Shown here: positions 51,501 to 63,100 of the stretch, in pieces
How the letters are laid out: every line of letters begins with the position of its first letter
Numbering within the stretch: position 1 is the stretch's first letter
Assembly (NCBI RefSeq): GCF_002775205.1
Contig: NC_036460.1
Coordinates: 2,052,056 to 2,116,055, forward strand
Origin: Xiphophorus maculatus
Lineage: Eukaryota > Chordata > Actinopteri > Cyprinodontiformes > Poeciliidae
Reading direction: 5' to 3'
DNA length: 64,000 nucleotides
The notes under the pieces: generated by a model
The model's input: the letters and a program-made list of their open reading frames with translations, nothing else
Database searches by the model: none
What the model was told of the DNA's origin: nothing
Position numbers and translations under genes: made by a program

Positions 51501-54500
51501 CCAAATCCCATGTGAGGCGTTAAAGCTGCAGTTTGCAACTTTTATGAAAAATATATTTTCTATGTATTTGTTGAAACTCTCACCATGTTGTTACAGATAA
51601 TCTGTAAAAAGATTCATCTCCTCCCTGAGCTACTACTCCTGTCTGAAAAATGCACCAAAATCAACCAATTAGAGCTAGGGGGAGGGGCTTAGCGCTGTCA
51701 ATCATCCTCATGTACGTGCTGCTACATATGCCAATGGTGGAGAAACAACTTTCAGTTACAGGAAAACTGTTTGTTCACTTTCTTTTAGAGAGAAAGTGGG
51801 GAAGGAGGGAGAAGGACGAGCAGCGCCGCGCAACATTGTGATTGGCAACACTAAGACCCGCCTCCTGGCTCTGGGAGAAGACAGACTGATTTTTTTCACT
51901 GATTATCTATTATCTGATTATCTGTTATCTCATAAACAGTAACAACATAGTGACAGTTTCAACAGAAATAAATAAAAAAAAATTCATAAAATTCCATCCT
52001 GCAGCTTTAATAAGATTCTGCAGCCGGGACAAATGGTTCTGATCCAGAGAAACAAACCCAGAAAAATATTCACATGTGAATCTCCTACATTTACCAGCTC
52101 AGTCTTGGAGGACGCGTCACCGTCTGTCACAAATTTCTGTTTTTTTTATTAAATGTTTGTTTCTATATCTGCAAAATTAATCTAGAAAATTCCAAGTTTG
52201 TTTTTTGTGCCCACATTTTTCCAGTGTGGGAACAAACCAGTTTTCCTCCACGCCTCTGTGAACTCAGCCGACAACTAATCAGCACATTTCAATCAACAAC
52301 TTTAAATGCCACTTTGGCAGCAACTTTCCCACATCGAAGGAAGTGAAACTTTAACAGAGTTAAGTTGCCTGGTGATGCAGCTCTGATGGGAACAGGCTGC
52401 TTCCTTCCCAGGACGCATGTTTCCATGTTGCATCACAGCTTCCAGTGAATTTTTTCTTACCTTCTTGGGTTTGGTTCGATGCTCCAGAAAAGCAGACACC
52501 AGCAGCGCTTTGGAGCCACCGACTCCTATCAGATGGGCTGACTGTCCTTTGAGAACTGGAAGAGGAAAAACATCAAAACATGCTAATCAGGAAGAAGCTA
52601 AATGGAAACGTTCAGGTTAGTGGATAATAAAACTGAATCAGTGGAAGGTGTTCTCATGGGGAGCAGCGATTGGTGTTGGTTCATTCACATGGGTCCCGTT
52701 TAAAACGCTTTAATCCAACTCCAGTCCGATTTCCAGAAGGTCCGGTTCGGTTGGTGAGGTGTGAATGCTAAGCGCTAAGCTAACTCTGGTCCGCCTACAA
52801 ACCTCGTTCTTGGTTCGGTTTTAATGTGAACGCCAAGAGGACTGGAAACTGCTCCAAAAGCAGGAAGTGGGCTACAGTGCAGGGCATTCTGGGTAAATTC
52901 AACCAAAACAAACATGGTAGCCTAGCAACAGTGGGAGAAATGGCTCGTGGTTTTTAGCCAAAGACAAAAGAGAAATCCTCCAACCGCTAAAATCCGACGC
53001 CTCCATTTTTGTTTCCATTTGGTGAAGAAAGAAGCTCTGCTTTTTCTTCTGAGGTTTTCATGTTGTTTCCCTTAGTTTTTCTTGGCGCAGCGCCCCCACA
53101 GGCGAGGAGGGGAACAGGTTGTTCGAAGGCAGAGGTCTCCAGAGGGCCACAGAAATTTAAAGGTTTTCAAACAAACTTTTGGTGACTATTTTTTATTTGA
53201 TCTGCAAAATGATAAACTAAAAATTCTATATTTTAATAAAATTAATAAAAGTGTCTGATTTTTGTAGAAAACTGATGTGCAGATCATAGTTTCTAAAATG
53301 TGAGGGTTAGATTATTTCCTCATTTAAAAAGATTTGGTTTCGAAGCAAAATAAAGGTCAATGTTTGTTGTTGTTGTTCCCTACAAAAATATGATAAAGTA
53401 AATAATATGATAAACTTTAGTAAATGGGAATCTAATTTTTTTGTACATAATATTTTTTATTCCCCTAATACATGAAAAATCTGCATCTATTCTTGATTTT
53501 CTCTGATCTATAATTGATTATTGCTGCAGATAAAATCCGGGGTGGGACCTGTAGTTCCTGCGGTTTGGTTCTGGACCACGGCCGACCCGACCGACGGCTG
53601 CAAGGCGTACGTCAGAACCTGGAGCGGCAACATCCTGTCTGACCTGCAGAGCAACAAAAACAAATAATTTAATATTCCACCTTTCTGTGATCAGCCTGAA
53701 ACGGAAACAGCCAGTGAGGATAAACAATTCATGCATAACGATCATTCAGACACAAAGTAGCATAAATAAGTTATTTTCTCATTGTTCCATAAAATTCATG
53801 ACATTAAGTGGATAAAACAAACCTGAGCGACTGATTAAATGTTTCCTCTGTTTTTCTAAACATCAGCAAATCTGGCTGCCCGTTAATCTGGGAAGGACAT
53901 AAGTCAATCATTCTGCAGAGAAAATGATTATTAACCATTAACATTAACCATTAACATTAACCATTAACATTAACCATTAACCATTAACATTTTTCATTTT
54001 GCTTCATTTTTTCCATCTAAAATGAAGCAAAAGCTCGTTGGAGGTGAGAAACCGCCGAGTCTCCGGTTCTCCAGCTGTACCTGCAGGAGTCGGCTGGATA
54101 TTTAATGTGATTTTACTCAACGTATCCGGGAGGAGATTTATACAAATGAACTTTGAAAACAAAATTTCACTAATTTAATGATAGGAGCTAAAAAAGTGAT
54201 TATAAGGAGACGGGAAAACCAGGATCCTCCAGAAAATGGAGTGGATTGAAATTACTGAAGAAATTTATATAGAGGAGAGAGATTAGTTTGTAATTAATTT
54301 ACATATGGATGGATTTATTAGGAATTTGAAGAAACTGTGGCAATATTTGGCTTTGAAAGCAGGTATAATATTGGCTTAACAGGAAGGAATAAAGTAAGAT
54401 TATTTCATATTTTCCTTTTGTTTCCTGCAACGTTGTCGCTTTAAATTTTTGTTTTATTTTCATCCTTCCCAATCACATTCCTGAGCGATGGATTTTTATC

Positions 54501-55403
54501 AGATGGTTTGTTTTATTTTCACTCTTTCAATGTATGATGTAAAAAAACAAAAAAAGAAAATCAAGTCGTGTTAGTCTCCAAATTCACTCGAAACACAGGA
54601 TTTGTTTACTCAGATCGCCAAAATAAAAATCATAATTCTTCTGGGATTAAAGTCAGAATTAGGAGAAAATGAAAATAAACTTCTTTTTTTTTCTGTGGTC
54701 CAAATCACAAATCAACAAAAAGCAACATCATCTGTTCCTAAACAGCCACTAATTCATTTCTGACATTTTATGTCAATTTCATTTCATGATTTCTGTTTGA
54801 ATCTGAGTGTTTCTGCTGCAGCAGTGACCATGCAGGTGATCCAAACAGCAGAACTGCAGCAAATGTCTAACAGAATGAGAACAAATCCAGATTTACAATA
54901 GGAAGAAAATAGAGTTTATTATGTTTTTTTTTATGATATTCCCGTCCACTCAGACGCAGCTGAGGCTAAACCTGATTTCGTCCTGCTCCAGAGCTTCCGC
55001 TCATTAAAAAAAGTCAGAATTCTGAGAAAAAAAGTCAAAATTTCAAGAAAAATTTCAGAATTTTAGAAAAAGTCTGAATTTTGGGCTCCATGTCCAGTAG
55101 TGACCATAGAGATGATGCCAGCCAACAAAACTGCAGCAGATCTATAACAGAAAGCTTGATTTTTTTCATCTTGTAGATTTTGCAGTGACTGAATCGCTGA
55201 TAGGAATAAAATGGATCTTCCTGTGGTTTTTATTACATTCCCGTCCCTTCAGCTGAACCCGATTTCTGTCTGCACGTCTCGTCGCTCCAGAGCTTCACCC
55301 ACCTGAAGGTCTGGAGCAGCAGAGCGACACCCAGGATGAAGACGAGGCTGTAGGTCAGCAACCTCAGCTTCTTCAGCGCCGGCGGCTGCAGAACGAGGCT
55401 CAT
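44684..55403 (-). CDS. Glycosyltransferase family 92 (DUF23) type II membrane protein, 496 aa, ten exons
   Basis: Exons 55403..55303, 53912..53823, 53643..53549, 52555..52461, 49916..49700, 48664..48552, 48297..48186, 47398..47197, 45947..45621 and 44822..44684 join in frame (1491 nt). A short cytoplasmic tail (MSLVLQPPALKKLR) precedes one membrane segment (about 15-32), as in Golgi transferases. The lumenal part has KKVLVVAIMFRQEKVSLQC, then VEMLQLLGVNRIVIYKMNCS, LVEVVPWSLSEYLKV, YRSKYVALHDPDELILP (metal-binding-type DPDEL near 330-334), RCFYFENNWFP and sequons NQS, NQT, NFT, NYT, NCS and NVS. GT92 includes nematode GALT-1 (beta-1,4-Gal onto core fucose) and a bird beta-1,4-galactosyltransferase acting on galactose. 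The donor here is probably UDP-Gal and the acceptor is unknown. A second anchor exon at 56640-56734 could replace exon 1. Exons 1-4 are less conserved in my reading than exons 5-10. Confidence 0.85.
46235..46930 (+). mobile_element. Dispersed repeat (GTGAACGCC / CGCCCCCACAGG family), copy in GT92 intron 8
   Basis: Shows GGTTCGGTTGGTAAGGTGTG, GTGTGAACGCCAAGCGGACC, GAATTCTGGGTAAATACAAC and GCGCCCCCACAGGTGAGGAG in the family order. A central insertion makes it longer than the other copies. Confidence 0.75.
48507..48546. repeat. (ATTG)n microsatellite beside GT92 exon 6
   Basis: About ten perfect copies. On the gene's strand it is (CAAT)n starting about 5 bp after the GT donor of exon 6 (exon end 48552). 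Confidence 0.95.
48858..49605. mobile_element. 748-bp TIR element (CTACGTTCACACAGCAGG ends)
   Basis: The left end CTACGTTCACACAGCAGG and right end CCTGCTGTGTGAATGTAG are inverted repeats differing at one position. No coding capacity; a partial relative lies at 34520-35165. It is inserted in GT92 intron 5. Confidence 0.85.
49667..49680. promoter_or_regulatory. RFX-type X-box GTTACCATAGCAAC
   Basis: Exact match to the GTNRCC-N(0-3)-RGYAAC X-box consensus, 20 bp inside GT92 intron 5. Other consensus matches occur at 1069-1082, 20991-21003 and 25522-25535. Occupancy cannot be inferred from sequence. Confidence 0.35.
51520..52010. mobile_element. TTAA-bounded MITE, copy 3 (491 bp), in GT92 intron 4
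   Basis: Starts TTAAAGCTGCAGTTTGC and ends CATCCTGCAGCTTTAA. The interior has ACCAATTAGAGCTAGGGGGA, GGGCTTAGCGCTGTCAATCA and GGAGAAACAACTTTC as in copies 1 and 2. Confidence 0.85.
52670..53125 (+). mobile_element. Dispersed repeat (GTGAACGCC / CGCCCCCACAGG family), copy in GT92 intron 3
   Basis: Shows GGTTCGGTTGGTGAGGTGTG, GTGAACGCCAAGAGGACTGG, GCATTCTGGGTAAATTCAAC and GCGCCCCCACAGGCGAGGAG in the family order. Confidence 0.75.
53931..53992. repeat. 12-bp repeat (ACATTAACCATT) just upstream of the GT92 exon 2 acceptor
   Basis: About five copies, ending within 20 bp of the acceptor (exon start 53912). It therefore occupies the branch-point region of intron 1. Confidence 0.9.
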
Positions 55404-56639
55404 GGTGGAAATAATCCGCTCAGCTCTGATCCCAGGTAGGAACTATCAGAACTTTGACTCATTAAGGCGTGGAGTCCAGATCAGCTTTCAGATCTGAACT
55501 TTTCACCTGAAGCAGAGCAGGTGAGGAAACTCACCTTGCCTTACCTGCTCAGTTAATTATTAGCAGTTATGCTAAATATCTCTTCTAATACCTCAGTTCC
55601 ACCTAATAGGTTTTTTATGGGGACATTTAACTGCCAAAATTATTTTAATGTTTCATCTTTTTTCCCCTTTTCTGCTTTTCCATGTTATATTTGTTTAATG
55701 TAAATGTGGCTGTGATTGTTTGTCAAACCAAACGTTGTGTAAAGGTTCAACCTAAAGGCACGGCTGCACTGACCTGATGCTTCGTACGCATGCAGAAGAA
55801 GTCCAACGTCCAAAACTTCAAAGTCACTTTTTATGATTTACTGTTTCCAATTGGACAGGCAAGCAGAAAAGATCAAACTTTACATTGTTTCCCGTTGCTT
55901 CAGATAAAAAAACCCACAGAGCCGCCCCAGTGCATGCTGGTCCCATACCAGTCACTGACTGGTCCCACCGTTCCTCCTGTCTCACTTAGAAAGCAAATAA
56001 CAAAAACAAAGAAACAAAAATAAATAAAGCAATTATTAACCTACAAATAAACTCTGAGTAAATCCAAAAATAATACATTTTAATAAAATAAAAAATAGCT
56101 CCAACAATAAAGCTAAACAGTTAAATATAAAGGGAACTCTGTTCTTATGGAGGACTAATCCTGCCAAAATCAGCCAGAAATATAGAAATAAACAAATAGC
56201 TTGTTAAAGTAATCAATGAGCCAAATGTTGTATCCAAAAAACTAAAAAAAAAAGTTTTTTGATTATATTTTATGGAATAAATATCAGTTTATAACTTTTA
56301 TTAATGTAACATGATCACATGATCGACAGCAGGAAGAGATGAAAATATGTACCAACTGTAGAAATAATAATAATAATATATATGACATATAAATTGTTTT
56401 ACCATTTTTAAATAGCATTTAGTATGTATTTTTCAATCATTTTTGTCATGTTGGCTTTTGCTCTTTGGGGCCCCCTGGTGGTCTGGAGGCCCTAAGGAGA
56501 CGCTTAACTCGCACATGCCTTGGGCCGGCCCTGGCTGTAGTACTGTCTGCAGTGACAGGGCTGCCCAGTCCAGCAGCAGAGATCACCGGTGAGCGGTGGA
56601 GCTTTGGGCTGGAAGCTTCTTTGCTTCGTTTCCACCCAC

Positions 56640-56734
56640 CTGAAGACGAGGAGCAGCAGAATGAGGCAGAGGACGATGAAGGTCACGCTGGGCGGCGGCC
56701 TCCTCAGCGGCAGCGGGTCCAGAACTCCAGTCAT
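56640..56734 (-). CDS. Second GT92 membrane-anchor first exon (alternative or duplicated)
   Basis: ATG at 56734 opens MTGVLDPLPLRRPPPSVTF, then a hydrophobic run IVLCLILLLLVF, and stops at a donor TTCAG|GTGGGTG. The exon at 55403-55303 has the same plan: short basic tail, membrane segment, a Phe-Arg codon split in phase 2, and the identical donor CTTCAG|GTGGGTG. Either exon splices in frame to exon 2 (53912), giving 494 or 496 residues. It lies 1.2 kb upstream of the other first exon and on the far side from the orphan last exon at 58.1 kb. It could be an alternative promoter or exon of the same gene, or a remnant of a lost tandem copy. Transcript evidence would separate these. Confidence 0.55.
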
Positions 56735-57126
56735 GGCGCTTCCACAACTGATCCCAGCTCACACAGACTCCTGCTGCCTTCTGGTTCTGGGTGCCGGTGG
56801 TTTGGGCTGCTGGTTCCCAGTGGGCGTGGCTGGATCATCAACACATTGGGATCACCTGGTTCCAGTGTTCCCAGTATCAAAAACTCGCTGGACTCTGGGT
56901 GAGACAGGGAAGCAGCTGGTTGTTTGCTAATTATTTGCTGCTGTTGTTGAACAAACCCAATCAGCTCCTTACACTGTAAAAACATAAAATCTTACCAGGA
57001 TTTTTATCTGGTTAAATATTGTAGTTCAGCTAAAATGAGACAAAACTAACAAGTAATTTTTCAGCAAGATATAGGGACTTGTTTTAATTCAACAATCCTT
57101 GAATATTGATCAAAAGTATTATTGAT

Positions 57127-57350
57127 AACGTGTGTCAAACTAAAGGCTCAGGGACCAAATCTGGACCCCTGGAGTTTTTTAGGTGCCGTTTTGGCCTCCA
57201 ATAAATAAATCTCTCCAGTGTTTCACACAAAATCAACAACTGCCCACATTTTTCTGCTATTACTGCAAATTTTTCTCAAACTTTGTTCAGAAACGTTGGG
57301 TTTCAGTGACGGCTGCCTCAGTCTGAGTTGATGTCGAGTTTTAGTTTGTG
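57127..57350. mobile_element. Fragment of the GTGTCAAACT...ACCAAATCTGG repeat
   Basis: The wording GTGTCAAACTAAAGGCTCAG and GGACCAAATCTGGACCCC resembles the repeat in atp1b3 intron 3. It directly follows a CACTGTAAAAACA-type segment (56970-57125). Termini not resolved. Confidence 0.4.
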
Positions 57351-57983
57351 ATCAATATGGAGAGAAATAAAAAAATCACATCTAACAAATTTGAATAATT
57401 TGTTTTCTAAATATAACATCAAAATGGAAACAAGATGTAAGTTTCTGTTTGACTTTGGGAAACTTTTATTAAAGTCCTGAATGTTTTTATTTTCGGATTA
57501 AACTGGAAGGAACCGGTTTATTCTGCACTGTGAACAGAAACGGAAACAAACCGGATTGGTTGAATCTTTTCTTTGCACCAGTGTTGAGTTGTGTTTTTAC
57601 TCTGAATGCCCAGATTTAATAATTTAGCTTTTATTCACATTCTTTACTTTAAAAATCAAATCTTCACAAACAATCAGCTGAGAAAAACAGAAGTTTAAAA
57701 ATAAGTTATCAGATGTTCCAGAGCTTTTGACATTTTCACAAGAAAAATACAACAGTTAGAAAAGAAAATATACTGTAAACTGAACAAAATGTGCTTTATG
57801 CATTGCTTTGAGAAAATAAAATAAAATGTAAACATGTTGCTCTTTTTTATAACTATTCCTTTACATTGATGCAATTTGTTAACTGATTTGCACCTAATTA
57901 AATAAATTCATTATAAGAGTAAAACACAGTGGCAAATTGTCCAGATCCTCAGTGAAACCTTAAAAGTGTGATCATCGTGGGAA

Positions 57984-58115
57984 GGCAGCGGGTCAACATG
58001 TTGCCTCAGGCAGCGGGTCAACATGTTGCCTCAGGCAGCGGGTCAACATGTTGCCTCAGGCAGCGGGTCAACATGTTGCCTCAGGCAGCGGGTCAACATG
58101 TTGCCTCAGGCAGCA
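57984..58115. repeat. 25-bp minisatellite growing out of a GT92 stop codon
   Basis: Units start at 57984, 58009, 58034, 58059 and 58084, with a partial unit at 58109; each carries GCAGCGGGTCAACATGTTGC. On the minus strand the unit holds the final codons (LLPEATC) and TGA of the exon at 58093-58207. Confidence 0.95.
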
Positions 58116-58207
58116 GGTCGTTGTCTCTCAGAGCCACGTTGACGGCAGAAACCAGGCGGCCGTCGTAAATCAGCTGCTCGGTATTCAGCTCCGTTTGTCC
58201 CCGAGGC
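58093..58207 (-). pseudogene. Isolated last exon of a second GT92 gene
   Basis: After an acceptor (GTGCTGCAG ending at 58208) the exon reads PRGQTELNTEQLIYDGRLVS, then AVNVALRDNDLLPEATC and stop. Exon 10 of the GT92 gene reads VRGQTGLKAQQLIYDGRLLS in the same phase. It is clearly homologous but eight residues shorter in the middle. None of the other nine exons could be recognised in the 5.8 kb to its right. Either a tandem paralogue continues past the window with a long intron, or this is an orphan left by duplication and decay. The open frame and intact acceptor argue that it is not ancient junk. 'Pseudogene' is a provisional label. Confidence 0.6.
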
Positions 58208-58214
58208 CTGCAGC

Positions 58215-59140
58215 ACAAAATACAAACGGTTACCGCCTTGCTGCTCTCTGATTGATTTAATAAAGCTTCTTCTGCTGCATTACAAAGGGATTTATTAAAA
58301 ACAGATTTTAATTTTTACACAATTTTAGTCAGATTTTCACTGGAGGACTGCATTTCCCAGGATCCTTTGCAATATAAAAATGAGAGAAGGAACTCTAGTT
58401 CATCTCACAGCAATAAAAAAGGGAAACGTGTCAGAAGGTCAGAAGCCATTTTTTGTTGTCATTTCCTGTTGTACACCATTTGAAGTCTTATTTAAAGTCT
58501 GGAGCTGGATTGATTATTTTACTGATCAATTATTCTGTTCATTACTCAGACAAGTAATTGAAAAAATGGCCCCTTCAGCTTTTTGTACAACTTTAAAAAT
58601 ACATTCAAGAAATGCAAATAAATAAATAATTCAATTCCTTTTTAATGTAAGAAAATGAACATTTTATTGCCTGGAAGGCAATAAAACAATATTTCTTTAG
58701 TGAATTAATGATAATTTGTAACAAAAGATAAATCTGGAGCTAAAAATCCTTCTAACTAATCATTAACCGATTCATAATTGGACAGTTAAATGAGCCTAAT
58801 GGGAGGGTTCTTTGAATAATTTGAAACTGCAACTTGAGGAGTTCAGAAAATGTTTTTTTGTATTAAATGTTTATGTTTTTCTTACAGTTTTGGCTCTGAA
58901 TGTTTTTGTTCTGTCAGCAAAACCGTTTCTGTCCAGCAGAGGGAGCTGTGCCATTCCTGCTGGTCTGGGACTTCAAACGGTCTTAAATAACATAAATTAA
59001 AAACTTTAATTTCTGATCTGACTGTTGTTCTTTCAGCTAATGGCCTTTTTAGGGTCTCAGTTCTCCAGGTAACGATTAATCGACAAAATACGTTGATTAT
59101 TTCAATAATCAATTAATCACGATTAACTGTTTCAGCATTA
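58215..59140. other. No gene recognised
   Basis: AT-rich; short open frames lack any family resemblance. If the exon at 58.1 kb belongs to a living gene, this is its last intron. Confidence 0.4.
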
Positions 59141-59147
59141 TCTAAAC

Positions 59148-60099
59148 CAGGGGTCACCAACACGGGGCCCGCGGACCCCCGGTGTGCTGCTTTAGTGGTT
59201 TAGGTTTGTGCTGCTTTGGAGCGACGCCACATGATGCGTTGCAGCGGTGGTTCTGCTCCTGCAGGTCAGGTGCAGTGATAGTTTTGTACCTTCTGATCTG
59301 TCGGACCTTTTTTTTTCGACATCTGCAGGTGTCAGCCAGCTGGTGACCCGTCAGCCAGCTGGTGACCCGTCAGCCAGCTGGTGACCCGTCAGCCAGCTGG
59401 TGACCCGTCAGCCAGCTGGTGACCCGTCAGCTGTTCAGTTTGTGAAACCACAAAAAAACCTAATAAACCGGCGACCCACCAGAACCGCGCACTGTAAAAA
59501 GCTCAGGTGGGATCTTAGAACTACGAGGTTCAAACTCCACTCATCATTTTTAGCTCACAGAAAAAGCAAACTGACCAATCAGATTTAGGCTTTGGCGTGA
59601 CCTTTGACCCCCGCAGACTCACACTGATGTTTGCTACATACAAGATGTTTTGGCACAAAATAACTTTTTCTTCTCCACAATTTTGTTAATAGTAAAGAGG
59701 GTTGGATAATAAAAAATACAATAACTTTTCTTTTTGTATTTAAAGGAAAACCTCAGTGCCTCCAGCTGCAGCTGCAACAATCCAGACTCTCAGTGACTTG
59801 TGGGAAATTTAGAATCACACAGAAAATCTCCAAAAGGGAAACAAACTTAAAACTCTGAACTAAAAACTTCTGATCACATAATAGCAATTAACCATATCTG
59901 CATGGTAAATTATTACTGATAACTACTGTCAGTAGTAAAACATGAATATGATCAGGCAGCATGTAATCATATATACAGTATGTATTATTGTTATAAAGGC
60001 TGAGCCAAGAAAATGTATGTCTGCATCAAACAAGTTTCCCTTGGTGTTGCTCTGGACCAGTGAAGCAGCTCCCAGTCTCAGACAGGTTGGTGACCTCTG
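59148..60099. mobile_element. hAT-type non-autonomous element (952 bp) with 8-bp target duplication
   Basis: Left terminus CAGGGGTCACCAAC and right terminus GTTGGTGACCTCTG are inverted repeats with one mismatch. They are flanked by ATCTAAAC (59140-59147) and ACCTAAAC (60100-60107), an 8-bp target duplication with one difference, the length expected for hAT elements. No transposase is encoded. A 19-bp minisatellite lies inside. Confidence 0.85.
59333..59432. repeat. 19-bp minisatellite (CAGCCAGCTGGTGACCCGT)
   Basis: About five perfect copies inside the hAT-type element, beginning in the phrase GGTGTCAGCCAGCTGG. Confidence 0.95.
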
Positions 60100-60107
60100 A
60101 CCTAAAC

Positions 60108-63100
60108 TATTTACAGAATGAATCATTTTGGTCATTCTAACACAGAGGTCAGAATGAGTGATGCTGATATTTAGTTTTTAGACGGGAATTTAAAAAACTC
60201 AGCTGATTGTTCCAGTTCTGTGACTTTGTAACCAGAAAAATATAGAAAACAGAGAAAAATAAAGTTAAGCTGGAGAAAAGTGGAGGTTATGCATCACTGG
60301 AGAGCAGTAAGAGAAAGTAGTAAGGATGAGAATATCTGTACAGCTGGCAGGATAAAAACTTATGGCGTACCAGATTTGGCCCCCGAGCCTCCAGTTTGAC
60401 ACGTTGAACTAACATCTTCAATGACTGAAGAAACTTGAATGTTGTGACATTTAATTTGCTTTGGGATAAGTAAAGTATTTTTTTTAATCTAATCATTTTG
60501 TGCTACCATGTTGGGATGTGAATAAATGTATTTTAAACTGAATATTAAACTTGAAACTCATAGATTTTTTTCTGTAACACTTGCTAGTGTGATACATGTC
60601 AGTAAAGGTTCCTCATCTGTAAATGTATTTCTGAAGAGTGTGGCAGGGACTAAACAGGCCTGGGTGAGGATACTCATATGAATCTTTCAGTTTTCCCTAA
60701 AGTTGAACGTTTTTTACAGTGCACAACCAGGCTGCAAGAGTTGCTCCAACTTGGGAAATTGTTGGTTTTTTACCTTTAAAATTATCCACTACTTTTGTCT
60801 CTGACTTTGTTTTCCCTCCATCCATTATTTTACACACTTGAGTTTGTTCACTAACAAAATATAATACACCTGCAGTTGTTGAATTTTCCATCATTAAACT
60901 TATAAAGGATCAATGTAAACCATCAGTCTGTATTAAAATAGTTAACACAATTCATATTATTTATTTAGATTTGATGTTTTGATGTTTGCCCTTGGATTTC
61001 TATCGATTTATTGATCGATGGTTTGTGTAAATATTTATCAAACTGAAGGGCCTTTTAGGTTTCATATAGTTTTTTTCTTTTTGTGTTTGTTGCACAAATC
61101 CAAATATATGCTGCTATCAATCAACAATTCAATCAGTGAATTTGGGTTTTTTCTTAAATACTCCGTCTCACCGAGATTTACTTACATCTTCTGACATCTA
61201 ACCCAACTTATAATAACTTATATCAACATTGACTCAGTTTGCTATTGGTACACTTTACCTAAAAATAAAAATTAAACATACTCACTACACAACCACGCTC
61301 CAAGATTTACTCACAACATGATGAATTGTTTTGTTACCTTTAAAATGATCTGCAGTTTTTGTTCCTTGGTCCTAATGATGCTGTTCACTAATGTTCACTG
61401 TCACTTTGACCGGCGGAGGCTCTGCGTTTCAAGAAGGAAGTGAGGCAACAAATGTCTTTGAGGTGGATTTATTTGGGAGCTCCAAATCTTCATTACACCA
61501 GCACCCTTCCCTACTTAGTGAAACAAAGAAGCTGACATTTATACCTGAGGCAAGTTCCAACACTTACACCAGGTAAAGGGGTGATCCAAAAAGAAAAGAC
61601 AAACAAACACTACTTACACAAACCTAACAATAAATGGTCCAAAAAATATTTACATGCATGCAAATTATTAAAATTAAACTAATCTAAAGTCAATCAAAAG
61701 TAAATATAACTAAATATACATCCTCAGAGTATTCCCCCTCTTAATGGAAGTTGGTATGCTCCAGGAGCATTCGTCTCCCTCTCTGATCCACCTTGCTGAG
61801 ACACACCCAGAAAGGCAAATACTCAATTAACTCAAATTGAACTAATCTAAATCAAAACGAACTGACATTTCCCCTCTCTCCCACATTCTCCGAACAGGAA
61901 AGATGGCCAGTCTCCCCCCCACAAAGAATGTTCACCAAATGTCACAATATAACTAAACAAAAACTAATACAAACACATTTGAACTGAAAACAACATAATA
62001 TCAATAATCAACATGGGATGGAACCCATGGTCTCCATCACATTCACTAACAGACAGTAAACCTCTTGTAATTGATCAGCTTATAAATGATCAATGTGAAG
62101 CATCAATATGAGTTAAAGAAGATCGTATCAGTCAGATTAAGTAAAATATCATCAAACTCAAAGCAATCAAAATTATATTTCTCTGAAAGGTCATTTCTCC
62201 TTTTCAGGGAGTTTAGACTGTATGAAAGGAATCAGTGAAATATACTATGAAATATTTAATCTGCTGCATCCCCATAATAAAACCTCAATTGTGAATTCAA
62301 TGATTATTTTGCATCTAGATACAAAAGAATCAACCGTTAATTATTAATCATAATGAATAACAAGATCTGATCAAACCAGAAACTTGACGACCTGAAGGGA
62401 TTTCTCACGTTGGATAACGAACCGTCTGATTTTCTTTAGCCGATTAAATTTAACTTTACCAAAGTTTTGCCGTAAAGCAAACAGGTTCTGAGTTTGAAGC
62501 GGATCAGACGCCTTCAGCCGCCTGCTGAACCTGGACTCCGGCCTTCCTCACTGTAAAATAAAACCTTAGACTTAAAAACAAGAAGTTAAACATCACTTAA
62601 TTATCATCGACTTGCTGTTTGTACTCATCTTAAACAAGAGGAAGGAACGTTTGGATGAAAAAATGCTTTATAAGTTAATCTATTGAAGTTGAGTCCATGA
62701 AACAACTAAATAAAAAGTGAACTATTGGAAAGTAGTGAAGATTTTAGGTGGTAAAAGTTTAACATCTTAACAAACCCAGACACTTTCTGCTCAAGCAAAC
62801 CAAAAGGTTTTGAACAGAACAACCATGTCAAATAATGAGACCATGAATCTTTAATCTATGTAGCAAATATATTTGCTACATATAAATAAAAGAAGTTTTG
62901 TGGAGAATAATATTTTGGATGAGTTTAAGAATATTGTTTGCAAAAATCACAAGGTGTAACTACACTTGTCTTTTATATGTTGCAGTAATTGGTTTGCATA
63001 AATTAAAGTAAATACGACCCATTTTCCTGCTCCACATACTTAGCTAGTAATTTGCCAGTTAGCTTCCCAGTCTGAACTTCTGGCCAATGTCTTGATTCAG

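Noticed and set aside
53823-53887. Shorter version of GT92 exon 2 starting at the acceptor CCCAG (53888)
   Set aside because: Would need exon 1 to end in phase 0 at a weaker donor (TGG|GTGAAG). The upstream acceptor at 53913 gives an open frame with the consensus donor CAG|GTGGGT, so the longer exon was preferred.
57968-58251. Plus-strand frames with repeated HVASGSGSTCC-type residues
   Set aside because: Translation of the 25-bp minisatellite antisense to the orphan GT92 exon.
61391-61576. 61-codon plus-strand frame
   Set aside because: No domain, no splice sites with partners; probably chance or old repeat sequence.
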